Origin: Mangrovactinospora gilvigrisea
GTDB taxonomy: Bacteria; Actinomycetota; Actinomycetes; Streptomycetales; Streptomycetaceae
Assembly: GCF_001879105.1 (NCBI RefSeq)
Contig: NZ_MLCF01000007.1
Span: forward strand, 1-64,000
Length of the DNA stretch: 64,000 nucleotides
Direction: 5' to 3'
Of this stretch, positions 36,887 to 45,120 are shown piece by piece. The notes below the pieces were generated by a model. The model was not told where the DNA came from. It saw only the letters and a list, made by a program, of their open reading frames with translations, and ran no database searches. Numbering within the stretch: the stretch's first letter is position 1; each line of letters starts with the position of its first letter. Position numbers and translations under genes: made by a program.

Positions 36887-38329
36887 TCAGATGCTGATCC
36901 AGCCGAGGGCGAGGGCGACGACGCCGACGACCGCGCCGGCCGCCGAGACGGCCAGGACCACCAGCTCGCCCGGGGAGAACAGGCGGCGGCCCTGCTCGCG
37001 GCGCGCCATCGCGAACAGCACGGTGGACGGGGCGTAGATGATCAGCGACACCAGCAGGTACTTCAGCCCGGCGGCGTAGATCAGGAACGCGGTGTAGACG
37101 GTGGCCAGGATGCTCACCACGAGCTCCCGCCCGGCGCCGGGCGACGGTCCGGCGCCGCCCCTGCCCAGTGCGACCATCACCGCATATCCAGCCGCCAGCA
37201 GGAAGGGGATGAGGCTGAGCGCGCCGGTGAGGTCGAGGGCGAAGTCGAAGGCGTCCTCGGAGAACGCGGTGACGATCAGCACGACCTGGGAGAGCAGGGT
37301 GGTCATCAGCAGCGCGGGCACCGGCACATCGGCGGCGTTGGCACGGCGCAGGAAGCGCGGCATGTCGTCGTCCTCGGCGGCCACGAAGAGCACCTCGGCG
37401 GCCATCAGCGTCCAGGCCAGATAGGCGCCGAGGACGGAGACGATCAGGCCGACGCTGACGAAGACCCGGCCCCAGGTGCCGACCGCCTCCTCCAGCACCC
37501 CGGCCATCGAGGGCTGCCGCAGCTTCGCGATCTCGCTCATCGGCATGATGCCGTAGGAGACCACGGTGACCGAGGCGAAGACGCAGAAGACGCTGACGAA
37601 GCCGAGCACGGTGGCGCGGCCGACGTCCTTGCGGCGCCGGGCGTGGCGGGAGTAGACGCTGGCGCCCTCCACGCCCAGAAAGACGAAGACGGTGGCCAGC
37701 ATGGTGCCGCGGACCTGGTGGAAGAGGGAGCCGGCGTAGTCGGCGCCGTGGAAGTTCTCGGCGAAGACGTGCGGCTTGAGGAAGAACAGCGCCAGGACGA
37801 TGAAGACGAGGATCGGGATGACCTTGGCGACGGTGACGATCCGGTTGATCGCCGCCGCCTCCTTGATGCCGCGTCGCACCAGGAAGAAGAACGCCCACAG
37901 CCCGGCCGTGGAGCAGACGATCGCCAGCGCGGTGTCGCCCTCGCCGAGGGCGGGGGCGATCGCGCCGATCGTCGACATGATCAGCACCCAGTAGGTGACG
38001 TTGCCGACGCAGGCGCTGGCCCAGTAGCCGATGGCGGAGAAGAAGCCGAGGTACTGGCCGAAGCCGGCCTTGGCGTAGGCGTAGACGCCGGCATCCAGGT
38101 CGGGGCGGCGCACGGCGAGGTTCTGGAAGACGAAGGCGAGCATCAGCATGCCGACGCCGGCGATCGCCCAGGCGATCAGGGCCCCGGCGACGCCGGTGAC
38201 CTCGGAGAAGCGGCGGGGCAGCGAGAAGACGCCGGCCCCGACCATGGAGCCGACGACCATCGCGGTGAGGGTCGGCAGGGTGAGCTTGGCCGGCGTCGAG
38301 GGGGGCGCCGGAGCGTCGGTGGTGCCCAT
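36887..38329 (-). CDS. arcD: APC-family amino acid antiporter (arginine/ornithine type)
   Basis: The 480-residue membrane protein starts at ATG 38329 and has about 12 hydrophobic segments (for example [20 protein letters not shown], the conserved first helix with the [12 protein letters not shown] motif of basic amino acid antiporters). It probably exchanges arginine for ornithine or citrulline. It is encoded 20 nt upstream of arcA, which strongly supports arginine as substrate. The symbol follows function; the protein belongs to the APC group of arginine/ornithine antiporters. Confidence 0.85.
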   Translation of the reverse strand: MGTTDAPAPPSTPAKLTLPTLTAMVVGSMVGAGVFSLPRRFSEVTGVAGALIAWAIAGVGMLMLAFVFQNLAVRRPDLDAGVYAYAKAGFGQYLGFFSAIGYWASACVGNVTYWVLIMSTIGAIAPALGEGDTALAIVCSTAGLWAFFFLVRRGIKEAAAINRIVTVAKVIPILVFIVLALFFLKPHVFAENFHGADYAGSLFHQVRGTMLATVFVFLGVEGASVYSRHARRRKDVGRATVLGFVSVFCVFASVTVVSYGIMPMSEIAKLRQPSMAGVLEEAVGTWGRVFVSVGLIVSVLGAYLAWTLMAAEVLFVAAEDDDMPRFLRRANAADVPVPALLMTTLLSQVVLIVTAFSEDAFDFALDLTGALSLIPFLLAAGYAVMVALGRGGAGPSPGAGRELVVSILATVYTAFLIYAAGLKYLLVSLIIYAPSTVLFAMARREQGRRLFSPGELVVLAVSAAGAVVGVVALALGWISI

Positions 38330-38385
38330 ATCCGTCCATCAAAGTGCGGACCGGGCCGCGGCGGGAGACGGGCGTGGGCAGTACG

Positions 38386-38430
38386 GGTGACGGCCTCTCG
38401 GGTGACGGCCCGTCGGATGACGGCCCGTCG
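38386..38430. repeat. Three tandem 15-bp repeats
   Basis: The units ggtgacggcctctcg, ggtgacggcccgtcg and gatgacggcccgtcg follow each other exactly, between the antiporter start and the chaplin terminator. They may hold antiporter promoter sites or be neutral slippage repeats. Confidence 0.6.
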
Positions 38431-38442
38431 GGTGCGCACGCG

Positions 38443-38478
38443 GCGGTGCCGCCCGGAGCAGGCTCCGGGCGGCACCGC
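38443..38478 (-). terminator. Strong hairpin terminator after the chaplin gene
   Basis: A perfect 17-bp stem (gcggtgccgcccggagc / gctccgggcggcaccgc) with a 2-nt centre lies 12 nt past the chaplin stop. Confidence 0.85.
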
Positions 38479-38490
38479 GTGCGAGGGGGT

Positions 38491-38727
38491 TCAGCCGTTG
38501 GCCCCGCCGTTGCCGAACGTCGGGTTGAGCCCGCCGATGCCGGTGACGGTGTTGCCCACGACGTTCACCGGGACGTGGACGGGAACCTGGACCAGGTTCC
38601 CGCTGATCGCACCCGGGGAGCCGGCAGCCATGCCGCCGGCCGCGGAGGAGGCGGAGGCGACGCCGGCACCGGCGGCGACGAGGGCGGCGCCGGCGCCGGC
38701 GGCGGCCGCGTACTTGAGGACCCGCAT
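38491..38727 (-). CDS. Short chaplin without cysteines (ChpE-like)
   Basis: The 78-residue protein starts at ATG 38727 with AAGGAG upstream. It has a signal peptide ([20 protein letters not shown], cleavage after ASA). The mature part carries a chaplin domain: [20 protein letters not shown] and then [20 protein letters not shown]. Chaplins form amyloid rodlets that make aerial hyphae and spores hydrophobic. Both conserved Cys are absent (Val57 and Gly74/75 positions), as in ChpE of Streptomyces coelicolor. It is monocistronic with its own terminator. Confidence 0.92.
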   Translation of the reverse strand: MRVLKYAAAAGAGAALVAAGAGVASASSAAGGMAAGSPGAISGNLVQVPVHVPVNVVGNTVTGIGGLNPTFGNGGANG

Positions 38728-38862
38728 GGGAGTCTCCTTGCAGACGAGGGGATGTTGCAGTCCGGTCAACTCGCCGGGAGCGGCGCAGGTCACGCCCCTC
38801 GCCGCATTTCACTCGTCCGGCCGAACTCCCGTCACCCGCGCCCGGTTTGCCATAATGCGTCC

Positions 38863-39882
38863 GTGATCGGCGAGGTGTTCTCCTACGTTCCGGCCGCCTT
38901 CCTCCTGACGGGCTTTCTGCTCGGGGTGCGCAAGGACCGCAGGCGGTTCGCCAACGCGGTCTGGCTCGGCCTCACCGTCGTCGCGCTGGCGATGGCCCTG
39001 GGCGTCACGCAGCTGCGCCACCCGGAGAGCACCGCGGCGGAGGTCGTCGAGGTGCTGGTGCTGCTCGCGCCGGCGCTGGGCGCGGTGCTGCTGGCGGGGC
39101 TGCTGATCGCCAACGGCGTGGTGATGGTGCGCAAGGAGGGGCGGCGGCTGGGCAATCTGCTGTCGCTGCTGGCCGGGCTGGCCCTGGTGGCGGTGATCGC
39201 GCTGGCGGTGGCGGCGGTGCTGCACGGCGACCGGGCGCTGCACATCGCGGCGGCGCTGGCGCTGCTGCTGGTCTGCTACTTCTCCTTCCTCTTCGCCTGC
39301 TTCGCCGGGTACGCCTACCTCTACGGCCGGCTGCGGCCTCGGGACGACTGCGACTTCGTGGTGGTGCTGGGCTCCGGGCTGGTCGGCGGCGACCGGGTGC
39401 CGCCGCTGCTCGCCGGCCGCCTCGGCAAGGGCGCCGCGCTGTGGCGCGGGATGGCGCCGCCGCAGGGGCGTCCGGCACTGATGATCGCCTCGGGCGGGCA
39501 GGGGCCGGGCGAGGAGGTCGCCGAGGCGGACGCGATGGGCGACTGGCTGGTCGGGCACGGGGTCCCCGCGGACCGGGTGCTGCGCGAGGACCGCTCGCGC
39601 AGCACCCGGGAGAACCTGCGGTTCAGCGGGGCGCTGATGGAGTCGGTGCGGCCGGGCGCGCGCTGCGTCGTCGTCACCAACAACTTCCACGCCTTCCGGG
39701 CGGCGATCCTGGCCCGCACGGAGGGCGTCGACGGCCAGGTCACCGGCTCCCCCACCGCGCTCTACTACTGGCCGAGCGCGATGATCCGCGAGTTCGCCGC
39801 GGTGCTGGCGATGCGCCGCACGCCGCACCTGGCGGTGATCACGGCGCTCTGCCTGCTCGCCGCGGCCGCCTGGTTGGCGTAG
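38863..39882 (+). CDS. YdcF/SanA-like DUF218 membrane protein
   Basis: The 339-residue protein starts at GTG 38863, 6 nt after CATAAT, so it is probably leaderless. Four N-terminal membrane segments (to about residue 150) precede a DUF218 domain: DCDFVVVLGSGLVGGDRVPP, ASGGQGPGEEVAEADAMGDW, DRSRSTRENLRFS and VVTNNFHAFRAA. A last membrane helix (AVITALCLLAAAAWLA) ends the protein. Family members act in envelope maintenance and vancomycin tolerance; the substrate is unknown. Confidence 0.88.
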   Translation: MIGEVFSYVPAAFLLTGFLLGVRKDRRRFANAVWLGLTVVALAMALGVTQLRHPESTAAEVVEVLVLLAPALGAVLLAGLLIANGVVMVRKEGRRLGNLLSLLAGLALVAVIALAVAAVLHGDRALHIAAALALLLVCYFSFLFACFAGYAYLYGRLRPRDDCDFVVVLGSGLVGGDRVPPLLAGRLGKGAALWRGMAPPQGRPALMIASGGQGPGEEVAEADAMGDWLVGHGVPADRVLREDRSRSTRENLRFSGALMESVRPGARCVVVTNNFHAFRAAILARTEGVDGQVTGSPTALYYWPSAMIREFAAVLAMRRTPHLAVITALCLLAAAAWLA

Positions 39883-39904
39883 GCCGCTGCTGCGCTCCGG
39901 CGGT

Positions 39905-40411
39905 TCAGCCGACGAGCGCGGTGCGGCGCAGCCGCCGCGCGGACAGCTGGAGGGCGAGCTCGGACGGGGGGTGGCGGGCCGTCAGCACCGGGCAGCCGGC
40001 CCGGGAGAGCACCCGGCGGCGGACGTGCCCGTGCAGCGCGCGCCCCAGCGGGCCGCGTCCACCGCCGATGACCAGCAGGTCCTCCGGCTCGGGCAGCAGC
40101 GTCAGGGCGTCCTCGGCGGGGGCGCGCACCACCATCGGGTGCACCTCGACGTCGCCCAGGTAGGGCGCGTTGTCGCGGAGTTGGTCGAGGAGGGTGCCGC
40201 GGGCGTTCGCCTCCCACACCTTCAGCAGCGGGGGGCAGGGGGCGGCGTAGTAGAGGCGCTCGCCCTCGGGCGGGCCCCAGGCGATGAGGGCGATCAGCGG
40301 GCGTCCGCCGCGGCGCGCCTCGAAGGCGCCCCGGCGCAGGGCGGCCTCGCTGCTCGGCGAGCCGCTGACGCCCACGATCACTCGTCCTTCGGTGCTCGTC
40401 GGTGAGGTCAT
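39905..40411 (-). CDS. Universal stress protein (UspA family)
   Basis: The 168-residue protein starts at ATG 40411 (MTSPTSTEGRVIVGVSGSPS). It is a single Usp domain with GVSGSPSSEAALRRGAFEAR at the start and the ATP-loop-like end LLVIGGGRGPLGRALHGHVR followed by AGCPVLTARH. The usual Ser/Thr in the loop is His (HGHV), so nucleotide binding may be altered. It is divergent from the AraC-family gene and shares an 86-nt promoter region. Confidence 0.88.
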   Translation of the reverse strand: MTSPTSTEGRVIVGVSGSPSSEAALRRGAFEARRGGRPLIALIAWGPPEGERLYYAAPCPPLLKVWEANARGTLLDQLRDNAPYLGDVEVHPMVVRAPAEDALTLLPEPEDLLVIGGGRGPLGRALHGHVRRRVLSRAGCPVLTARHPPSELALQLSARRLRRTALVG

Positions 40412-40462
40412 GCCTTCCAGGGTCGTCGGCGGGCGCGGCGCCGAACAGTGGCAGCAATGCCC

Positions 40463-40491
40463 TTGTTCCGCAAGATCCCGCCATCTAGGCT
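40463..40491 (+). promoter_or_regulatory. Leaderless promoter of the AraC-family gene
   Basis: TTGTTC (40463-40468) and TAGGCT (40486-40491) are separated by 17 nt, and the ATG follows 6 nt after TAGGCT. Confidence 0.6.
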
Positions 40492-40497
40492 GGGGGC

Positions 40498-41454
40498 ATG
40501 CTCCGTACCGTTGCCGTGGTGCTGCCGGACGATGTGGCGCCCTTCGAATTCGGCGTGGTCTGCGAGGCGTTCGGCGTCGACCGCACCGCGCAGGGCGTGC
40601 CGCCCATCGAGTTCCGGGTCTGCGGGGCGCGCGCCGGCGCCGCGGTCTCCACCACGGTGGGCTGCCGGATCGTCCCGGAGTTCGGGCTGGAGGGGCTGGA
40701 CGGCGCCGACCTGGTGGCCGTCCCCGCGCACGGCTACGACCCGCCGGTCGGCCATCCGGTGGTGGCGGCGGTGCGGGAGGCGCACCGGGCCGGGGCGACG
40801 GTGCTGTCGGTGTGCAGCGGCGCGTTCCTGCTCGGCGAGGCGGGGCTGCTGGACGGGCGGCGCTGCACCACCCACTGGATGCACGCGGACCGGCTGGCGG
40901 AGCGCTATCCGCTGGCGAAGGTCGACCCGGACGTGCTCTTCGTCGACGAGGGCACGGTGATCACCAGCGCGGGGACGGCCGCGGGCATCGACGCCTGCCT
41001 GCACCTGATCCGCCGCGAGCTGGGCTCCGCGGTGGCGACGGCGGTGGCGCGGCGGATGGTGGTGCCGCCGCAGCGGGACGGCGGGCAGCGGCAGTTCGTC
41101 GACCTGCCGATCCCCGCGGACGCGCACGGCGGCGGGCTGCAGCAGCTGCTCGCCTGGCTCACCGAACACCTGGCGGAGCCGCACACGGTGGCGGCGCTGG
41201 CGCGCCGGGCGCGGATGTCGGAGCGGACGTTCGCGCGGCGGTTCACGGCGGAGACGGGGACCACGCCGCACCGCTGGCTGACGCAGCAGCGGGTGCTGCT
41301 GGCGCGGCGGCTGCTGGAGGACACCGGGCTGGAGCTGGACGCGGTCGCGGCGTCCGCCGGCCTCGGCGACGCGGCGCTGCTGCGCCACCACTTCCGCCGA
41401 GCGACGGGGCTGACGCCCCAGGCCTACCGTCGGGCGTTCGCGTCCCGCGGGTGA
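40498..41454 (+). CDS. GlxA/AdpA-like AraC-family regulator
   Basis: The 318-residue protein has an N-terminal DJ-1/PfpI-like domain (VVLPDDVAPFEFGVVCEAFG, LSVCSGAFLLGEAGLLDGRR, TTHWMHADRLAERYPLAKVD) and a C-terminal AraC double helix-turn-helix (RRARMSERTFARRFTAETGT, ASAGLGDAALLRHHFRRATG). The layout and many phrases (TTHWM, TSAGTAAGID, RRMVVPPQRDGGQ) are shared with AdpA, the developmental regulator. It is shorter and probably a paralogue. No effector is known for this subgroup. Confidence 0.92.
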   Translation: MLRTVAVVLPDDVAPFEFGVVCEAFGVDRTAQGVPPIEFRVCGARAGAAVSTTVGCRIVPEFGLEGLDGADLVAVPAHGYDPPVGHPVVAAVREAHRAGATVLSVCSGAFLLGEAGLLDGRRCTTHWMHADRLAERYPLAKVDPDVLFVDEGTVITSAGTAAGIDACLHLIRRELGSAVATAVARRMVVPPQRDGGQRQFVDLPIPADAHGGGLQQLLAWLTEHLAEPHTVAALARRARMSERTFARRFTAETGTTPHRWLTQQRVLLARRLLEDTGLELDAVAASAGLGDAALLRHHFRRATGLTPQAYRRAFASRG

Positions 41455-41549
41455 CCGCTCGGGCCCCCTGCGGGGCGCCGCCGGTCACCGGTGCACGGGG
41501 CGCCCCCGCCCACCGCAACCGTCAGCAGCGGCCCCGCACCGTCACCCCG

Positions 41550-42764
41550 TCACCCCAGCACGCGCCCCAGCGCGTCGAGCGCCTCCCCCAACTGCTCCCG
41601 CGTGATCGTCAGCGGCGGAGCCAGCCGCACCGTCGAGCCGTGCGTGTCCTTCGCCAGCACGCCCTCCGCCATCAGACGCTCCGTCACCTCGCGTCCCGTG
41701 CCGAGCTCCGGGTCGACGTCCACGCCCGCCCACAGCCCGCGCGCGCGGTACCGCACCACGCCCCGCCCCACCAGCCGGTCCAGGCCCGCCGCCAGCTCCT
41801 TGCCCAGCTCAGCCGCGCGCCGCTGGAACTCGCCGGTGGCGAGCAGCTCCACCACCGCCCCGCCCACTGCCGCCGCCAGCGGGTTCCCGCCGAAGGTGGA
41901 GCCGTGCTCGCCGGGGTGCAGCACGTCCATCACGTCCCGGGACGCCACCACCGCCGAGACCGGGACGATGCCGCCGCCCAGCGCCTTGCCGAGCAGCACC
42001 ACGTCCGGCCGCACCCCCTCGTGCTCCACCGCCAGCGTGGCGCCCGTGCGGCCCAGCCCGGACTGGATCTCGTCCGCGACGAACAGCGCGTTGCGCGCCC
42101 GCGTCAGCTCCCGCACGCCCGCCAGGTAGCCGTCGTCCGGGATGAGCACCCCGGCCTCGCCCTGGATCGGCTCGATCAGCACCGCCGCGGTGGCCTCGTC
42201 CACCGCGTCGCGCAGCGCGTCCAGGTCGTTGTACGGGACCACCCGGAAGCCCGGGGTGAAGGGCCCGAACCCGTTGCGCGCCTCGGGGTCGCTGGAGAAG
42301 CCGACGATGGTGGTGGTGCGGCCGTGGAAGTTGTTCTCGGCGACCACGATGTTGGCGTGGTCGGCCGGCACGCCCTTGACGTCGTAGGCCCACTTGCGGG
42401 CCAGCTTGATGCCGCTCTCCACCGCCTCGGCGCCGGTGTTCATCGGCAGCACCGCGTCCATGCCGAGCAGCTCGGCGAGGCCCTCCGCGAAGCCGGCCAG
42501 CCGGTCGTTGTGGAAGGCGCGGGAGGTGAGGGTGAGGGCGTCCAGCTGCCGGTGGGCGGCCTCGATCAGCGCGGGGTGCCGGTGGCCGAAGTTGAGTGCG
42601 GAGTAGCCGGCGAGCAGGTCGAGGTAGCGGCGCCCCTCGACGTCCTCGACGACCGCGCCCTCGGCGCGCGCCAGCACCACCGGCAGCGGGTGGTAGTTGT
42701 GCGCCAGGACGGTGTCCTCGGCGGCGATCAGCTGCGCGGAGCTGCGGGTGGTGGACGTGGTCAC
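41550..42764 (-). CDS. rocD: Ornithine aminotransferase
   Basis: The 404-residue class III PLP aminotransferase starts at GTG 42764 with GGAGG upstream. It moves the delta-amino group of ornithine to 2-oxoglutarate, giving glutamate semialdehyde. Seen: LLAGYSALNFGHRHPALIEA, NTGAEAVESGIKLARKWAYD, IEPIQGEAGV, VADEIQSGLGRTG, and the PLP-Lys in LLGKALGGGIVPVSAV. It follows the dimethylargininase-like gene by 10 nt, so arginine-derived ornithine can flow to proline and glutamate. Confidence 0.95.
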   Translation of the reverse strand: MTTSTTRSSAQLIAAEDTVLAHNYHPLPVVLARAEGAVVEDVEGRRYLDLLAGYSALNFGHRHPALIEAAHRQLDALTLTSRAFHNDRLAGFAEGLAELLGMDAVLPMNTGAEAVESGIKLARKWAYDVKGVPADHANIVVAENNFHGRTTTIVGFSSDPEARNGFGPFTPGFRVVPYNDLDALRDAVDEATAAVLIEPIQGEAGVLIPDDGYLAGVRELTRARNALFVADEIQSGLGRTGATLAVEHEGVRPDVVLLGKALGGGIVPVSAVVASRDVMDVLHPGEHGSTFGGNPLAAAVGGAVVELLATGEFQRRAAELGKELAAGLDRLVGRGVVRYRARGLWAGVDVDPELGTGREVTERLMAEGVLAKDTHGSTVRLAPPLTITREQLGEALDALGRVLG

Positions 42765-42774
42765 GGTGGCCTCC

Positions 42775-43584
42775 TCAGCCTCGGATCTCCTGGGTGCAGC
42801 ACTTGATGCCGCCGCCCGCCTTGTGCAGCTCGTCGAGGTCGACGGGGACGGGGACGTAGCCGCGGCCGGCGAGCTCGGCCGCGAGGCGCGCGGCCTGCGG
42901 GGCGATGAAGACATGGCGGCCGTCGGAGACCGAGTTGAGCCCGAAGGCCAGCGCGTCCTCGCGGGTGGCGCGCACCGCGTCGGGGAAGCGGGCCGCGAGC
43001 TCGGCGCGCCCGGCGGCGTCGAACGCCTCGGGGCAGTAGGCGACGTTGGCGTCGTCGAGCGCGAAGAGCGCGGTGTCCAGATGGTAGAACCGCGGGTCGA
43101 CCAGGCGCAGCGTCAGCGGCTCCAGGCCGAGGTGGGCGGCGGCCTCGGCGTGCGCCTCCGGCGCCGTCCGGAAGCCGGTGCCGGCCAGCAGCAGCCCGGG
43201 GCCGGCCATCGGCACCAGGTCGCCCTCGCCCTCGCAGACGGCCTGCGGCTCCAGCACGTCGAAGCCGGCGGCCTTGAACCACAGCTCGTACTGGCGGCTC
43301 TCGGGCCGGCGCGCCTCGTGGTGGAAGCGCGAGCCGAGGACGGCGCCGGCGTGGCTGCAGGCGGAGTTGGCGGCGAAGACCATGTCGGGCAGCCCGGGCT
43401 GGGCGGTGATCAGGTCGACGCGGTGGCCGTGCGCCTCGTAGGCGTCCACCAGGGCGCGCCACTGCTCCAGGGCGCGGGGGACGTCCACCGGATCGCCGGG
43501 GCGCATCCACGGATTGTGGCCGTGGTCGACGGCGAAGTGCTCCGGGGGGCAGAGCAGATAGCGGCGCAGGCGCGGCTCGGGCAC
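42775..43584 (-). CDS. ddaH: Dimethylargininase / arginine deiminase-type amidinohydrolase
   Basis: The 269-residue protein starts at GTG 43584 (MPEPRLRRYLLCPPEHFAVD); GAAGGA stands 8 nt upstream, which favours this codon over the GTG two codons earlier. Active-site elements of the guanidine-modifying family are present: VFAANSACSHAGAVLGSRFH, EGEGDLVPMAG, the His in RFYHLDTALFAL, and the Cys in GGGIKCCTQEIRG. It probably makes citrulline from methylated arginine or arginine. Operon with rocD. Confidence 0.88.
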   Translation of the reverse strand: MPEPRLRRYLLCPPEHFAVDHGHNPWMRPGDPVDVPRALEQWRALVDAYEAHGHRVDLITAQPGLPDMVFAANSACSHAGAVLGSRFHHEARRPESRQYELWFKAAGFDVLEPQAVCEGEGDLVPMAGPGLLLAGTGFRTAPEAHAEAAAHLGLEPLTLRLVDPRFYHLDTALFALDDANVAYCPEAFDAAGRAELAARFPDAVRATREDALAFGLNSVSDGRHVFIAPQAARLAAELAGRGYVPVPVDLDELHKAGGGIKCCTQEIRG

Positions 43585-43666
43585 GGGCACCGTCCTTCGG
43601 GACGTGGCGGACCGGGGGTGGTGATCACCAAGGTAGGAAGCGCCCGGGATCCGCCACAAGCCGCCA

Positions 43667-43678
43667 CGCTTGCAAGCG
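43667..43678. promoter_or_regulatory. Perfect 12-bp palindrome upstream of ddaH-rocD
   Basis: cgcttgcaagcg lies 82 nt before the ddaH start and in no gene. It could be an operator for the Lrp-type regulator at 45121 or for another repressor. Confidence 0.4.
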
Positions 43679-43706
43679 CACACACTGATGTTGCGTCAAG
43701 TGCCGA

Positions 43707-43740
43707 CCCGGCGGCGGTTCGTTGCGCACCCGCCGCCGGG
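43707..43740 (-). terminator. Hairpin terminator after the alginate-lyase-like gene
   Basis: A perfect 11-bp stem (cccggcggcgg / ccgccgccggg) with a 12-nt loop lies 18 nt past the stop at 43759. Confidence 0.7.
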
Positions 43741-43758
43741 ATCGGCGGTCTTCGCATG

Positions 43759-45033
43759 TCAGAGCACGGAGGGCCGCAGCTCCCAGTAGGCGGTGGTGCC
43801 GGTGGGGGCCGGCAGCGCGGGCACCGCGGCGGCCGCGGCCCGGTCGCCGTGGTCGGCGGCGGCGCGCAGGATCCCGCCGGCCTCGCCCGGGGTGAAGGAG
43901 AGCTCGGGGTAGGGCCAGGCGGCGGCGCCGGTGGCGGCGGGGATCAGGAAGTCGACGGAGCGCAGGATCGAGCCGCCCGAGGGCGTCGTCCAGTGCCACA
44001 GGTCGACGCCGGCGTGCCCGGCGATCTGGGCGAGCCGGGTGAGCGCCTCCAGGTTGTAGACGGAGTAGTGGAAGCTGCGGGTGCGGGTGATCTCCTGGGG
44101 CTCGCTGCCGTCGGCGGCGAGCTGCGGCGCGAGGCGCTTGGCCTTCGCCGCCTCGGCGGTGGCGCGGGCGGCGGCCCGGTCGCCGGTGGCGAGCTGGAGG
44201 CCGGCGACGAGCATGTCGTAGAAGGAGCCGTGGTTGTTGGCGGCGGCCGCCTCGTCCTTGCCGTTGGCGCTGGTCAGCAGCCAGTCGAGGAAGGCGGTGT
44301 TCCACTGCCGCAGGCCGTCGCGCAGCTCGGGCGTCCAGCCGGGGGCGCCGGTGTCGAGGATCGCCAGGTCGTCGAGGACGTCGGTGTACTGCTCGGAGAA
44401 CTCGATGATGCCGATGCCGCGCCCGTCGACCAGGCAGGGGATGCCCTGGGCGAAGTTCATGTTCGGGTTCATCCGGGTGGCCGGGTCGAGGAACCACACC
44501 TGGAGGTCGTGGGCGGCGCGCTGGGCGTACTCGGCGCGGCCGGTGTAGTACCAGGCGAGGGTGAGCGCGTCGACGGCGCTCATCATCGAGCCGTCCTCGT
44601 CGTGGTCGGTGATGCCGTTGATCTCGGGGTTGCGCTGCCCGTCGCGCTGGACGTAGGGGCAGCCCTGCGGGTTGTCGGCGGTCTTCGGCCGGCTGGCCCA
44701 CCAGTAGGGCGCCTGGGACATGTAGTCGTGCTTGTCGCCGCTGGGCGGGGTGCGGTCCTTGTCCATCACCGTCCAGGGCCCGGCGGTGAGCGCCTGGTCG
44801 GCGCGGGCGAGCAGCAGGTCCAGCTGGGGGCGGAGCCGGGGGTCGCCGGCGTGCAGCGCGGCGCGGGCGGCGGCGAGCCTGCTGCCGTCCATCACCACGG
44901 TGCGCGGGACGGCGCTGCGCGGCCGGGCTCCGGCGGTGGCCGCGGGGGCGGCGGCGAGGGCTCCGGCGAGGAGGGAGAACGCGGCGGCCGCGGCCGCCAC
45001 CAGAGTGCGCAGGGGGTGCGCTAAGCGAGGCAT
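43759..45033 (-). CDS. Secreted alginate-lyase-family protein (PL5-like)
   Basis: The 424-residue protein starts at ATG 45033 (MPRLAHPLRTLVAAAAAAFS), a signal peptide cut near ATAGA. Family elements are SQAPYWWASRPKTADNPQGC, NPNMNFAQGIPCLVDGRGIG, EFSEQYTDVL, the catalytic-type NNHGSFYDML, and the late TRSFHYSVYNLEALTRLAQI. It should degrade uronate polysaccharide outside the cell. Codon 4 is TTA (45022-45024). A LacI-type operator lies 32 nt upstream. It separates the Lrp gene from its likely arginine targets, which suggests a later insertion. Confidence 0.85.
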   Translation of the reverse strand: MPRLAHPLRTLVAAAAAAFSLLAGALAAAPAATAGARPRSAVPRTVVMDGSRLAAARAALHAGDPRLRPQLDLLLARADQALTAGPWTVMDKDRTPPSGDKHDYMSQAPYWWASRPKTADNPQGCPYVQRDGQRNPEINGITDHDEDGSMMSAVDALTLAWYYTGRAEYAQRAAHDLQVWFLDPATRMNPNMNFAQGIPCLVDGRGIGIIEFSEQYTDVLDDLAILDTGAPGWTPELRDGLRQWNTAFLDWLLTSANGKDEAAAANNHGSFYDMLVAGLQLATGDRAAARATAEAAKAKRLAPQLAADGSEPQEITRTRSFHYSVYNLEALTRLAQIAGHAGVDLWHWTTPSGGSILRSVDFLIPAATGAAAWPYPELSFTPGEAGGILRAAADHGDRAAAAAVPALPAPTGTTAYWELRPSVL

Positions 45034-45064
45034 GCCCCGCAGGGTAGGACGGGCGCACCGCGGT

Positions 45065-45078
45065 AGCAATCGTTTGCA
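45065..45078. promoter_or_regulatory. LacI-family-type operator
   Basis: agcaatcgtttgca is a near-palindrome centred on CG with GCAA/TTGC arms, the form typical of LacI-family binding sites. It is 32 nt upstream of the alginate-lyase-like start, where bound repressor would block transcription. Confidence 0.5.
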
Positions 45079-45120
45079 CAGCCTCGTCGGTCGACGGCGC
45101 GCCACCCCCGCCCGGGGCCG

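Noticed and set aside
38386-38430. Short repeats considered as a CRISPR array
   Set aside because: The 15-bp units are directly adjacent with no spacers, and no cas genes are present.
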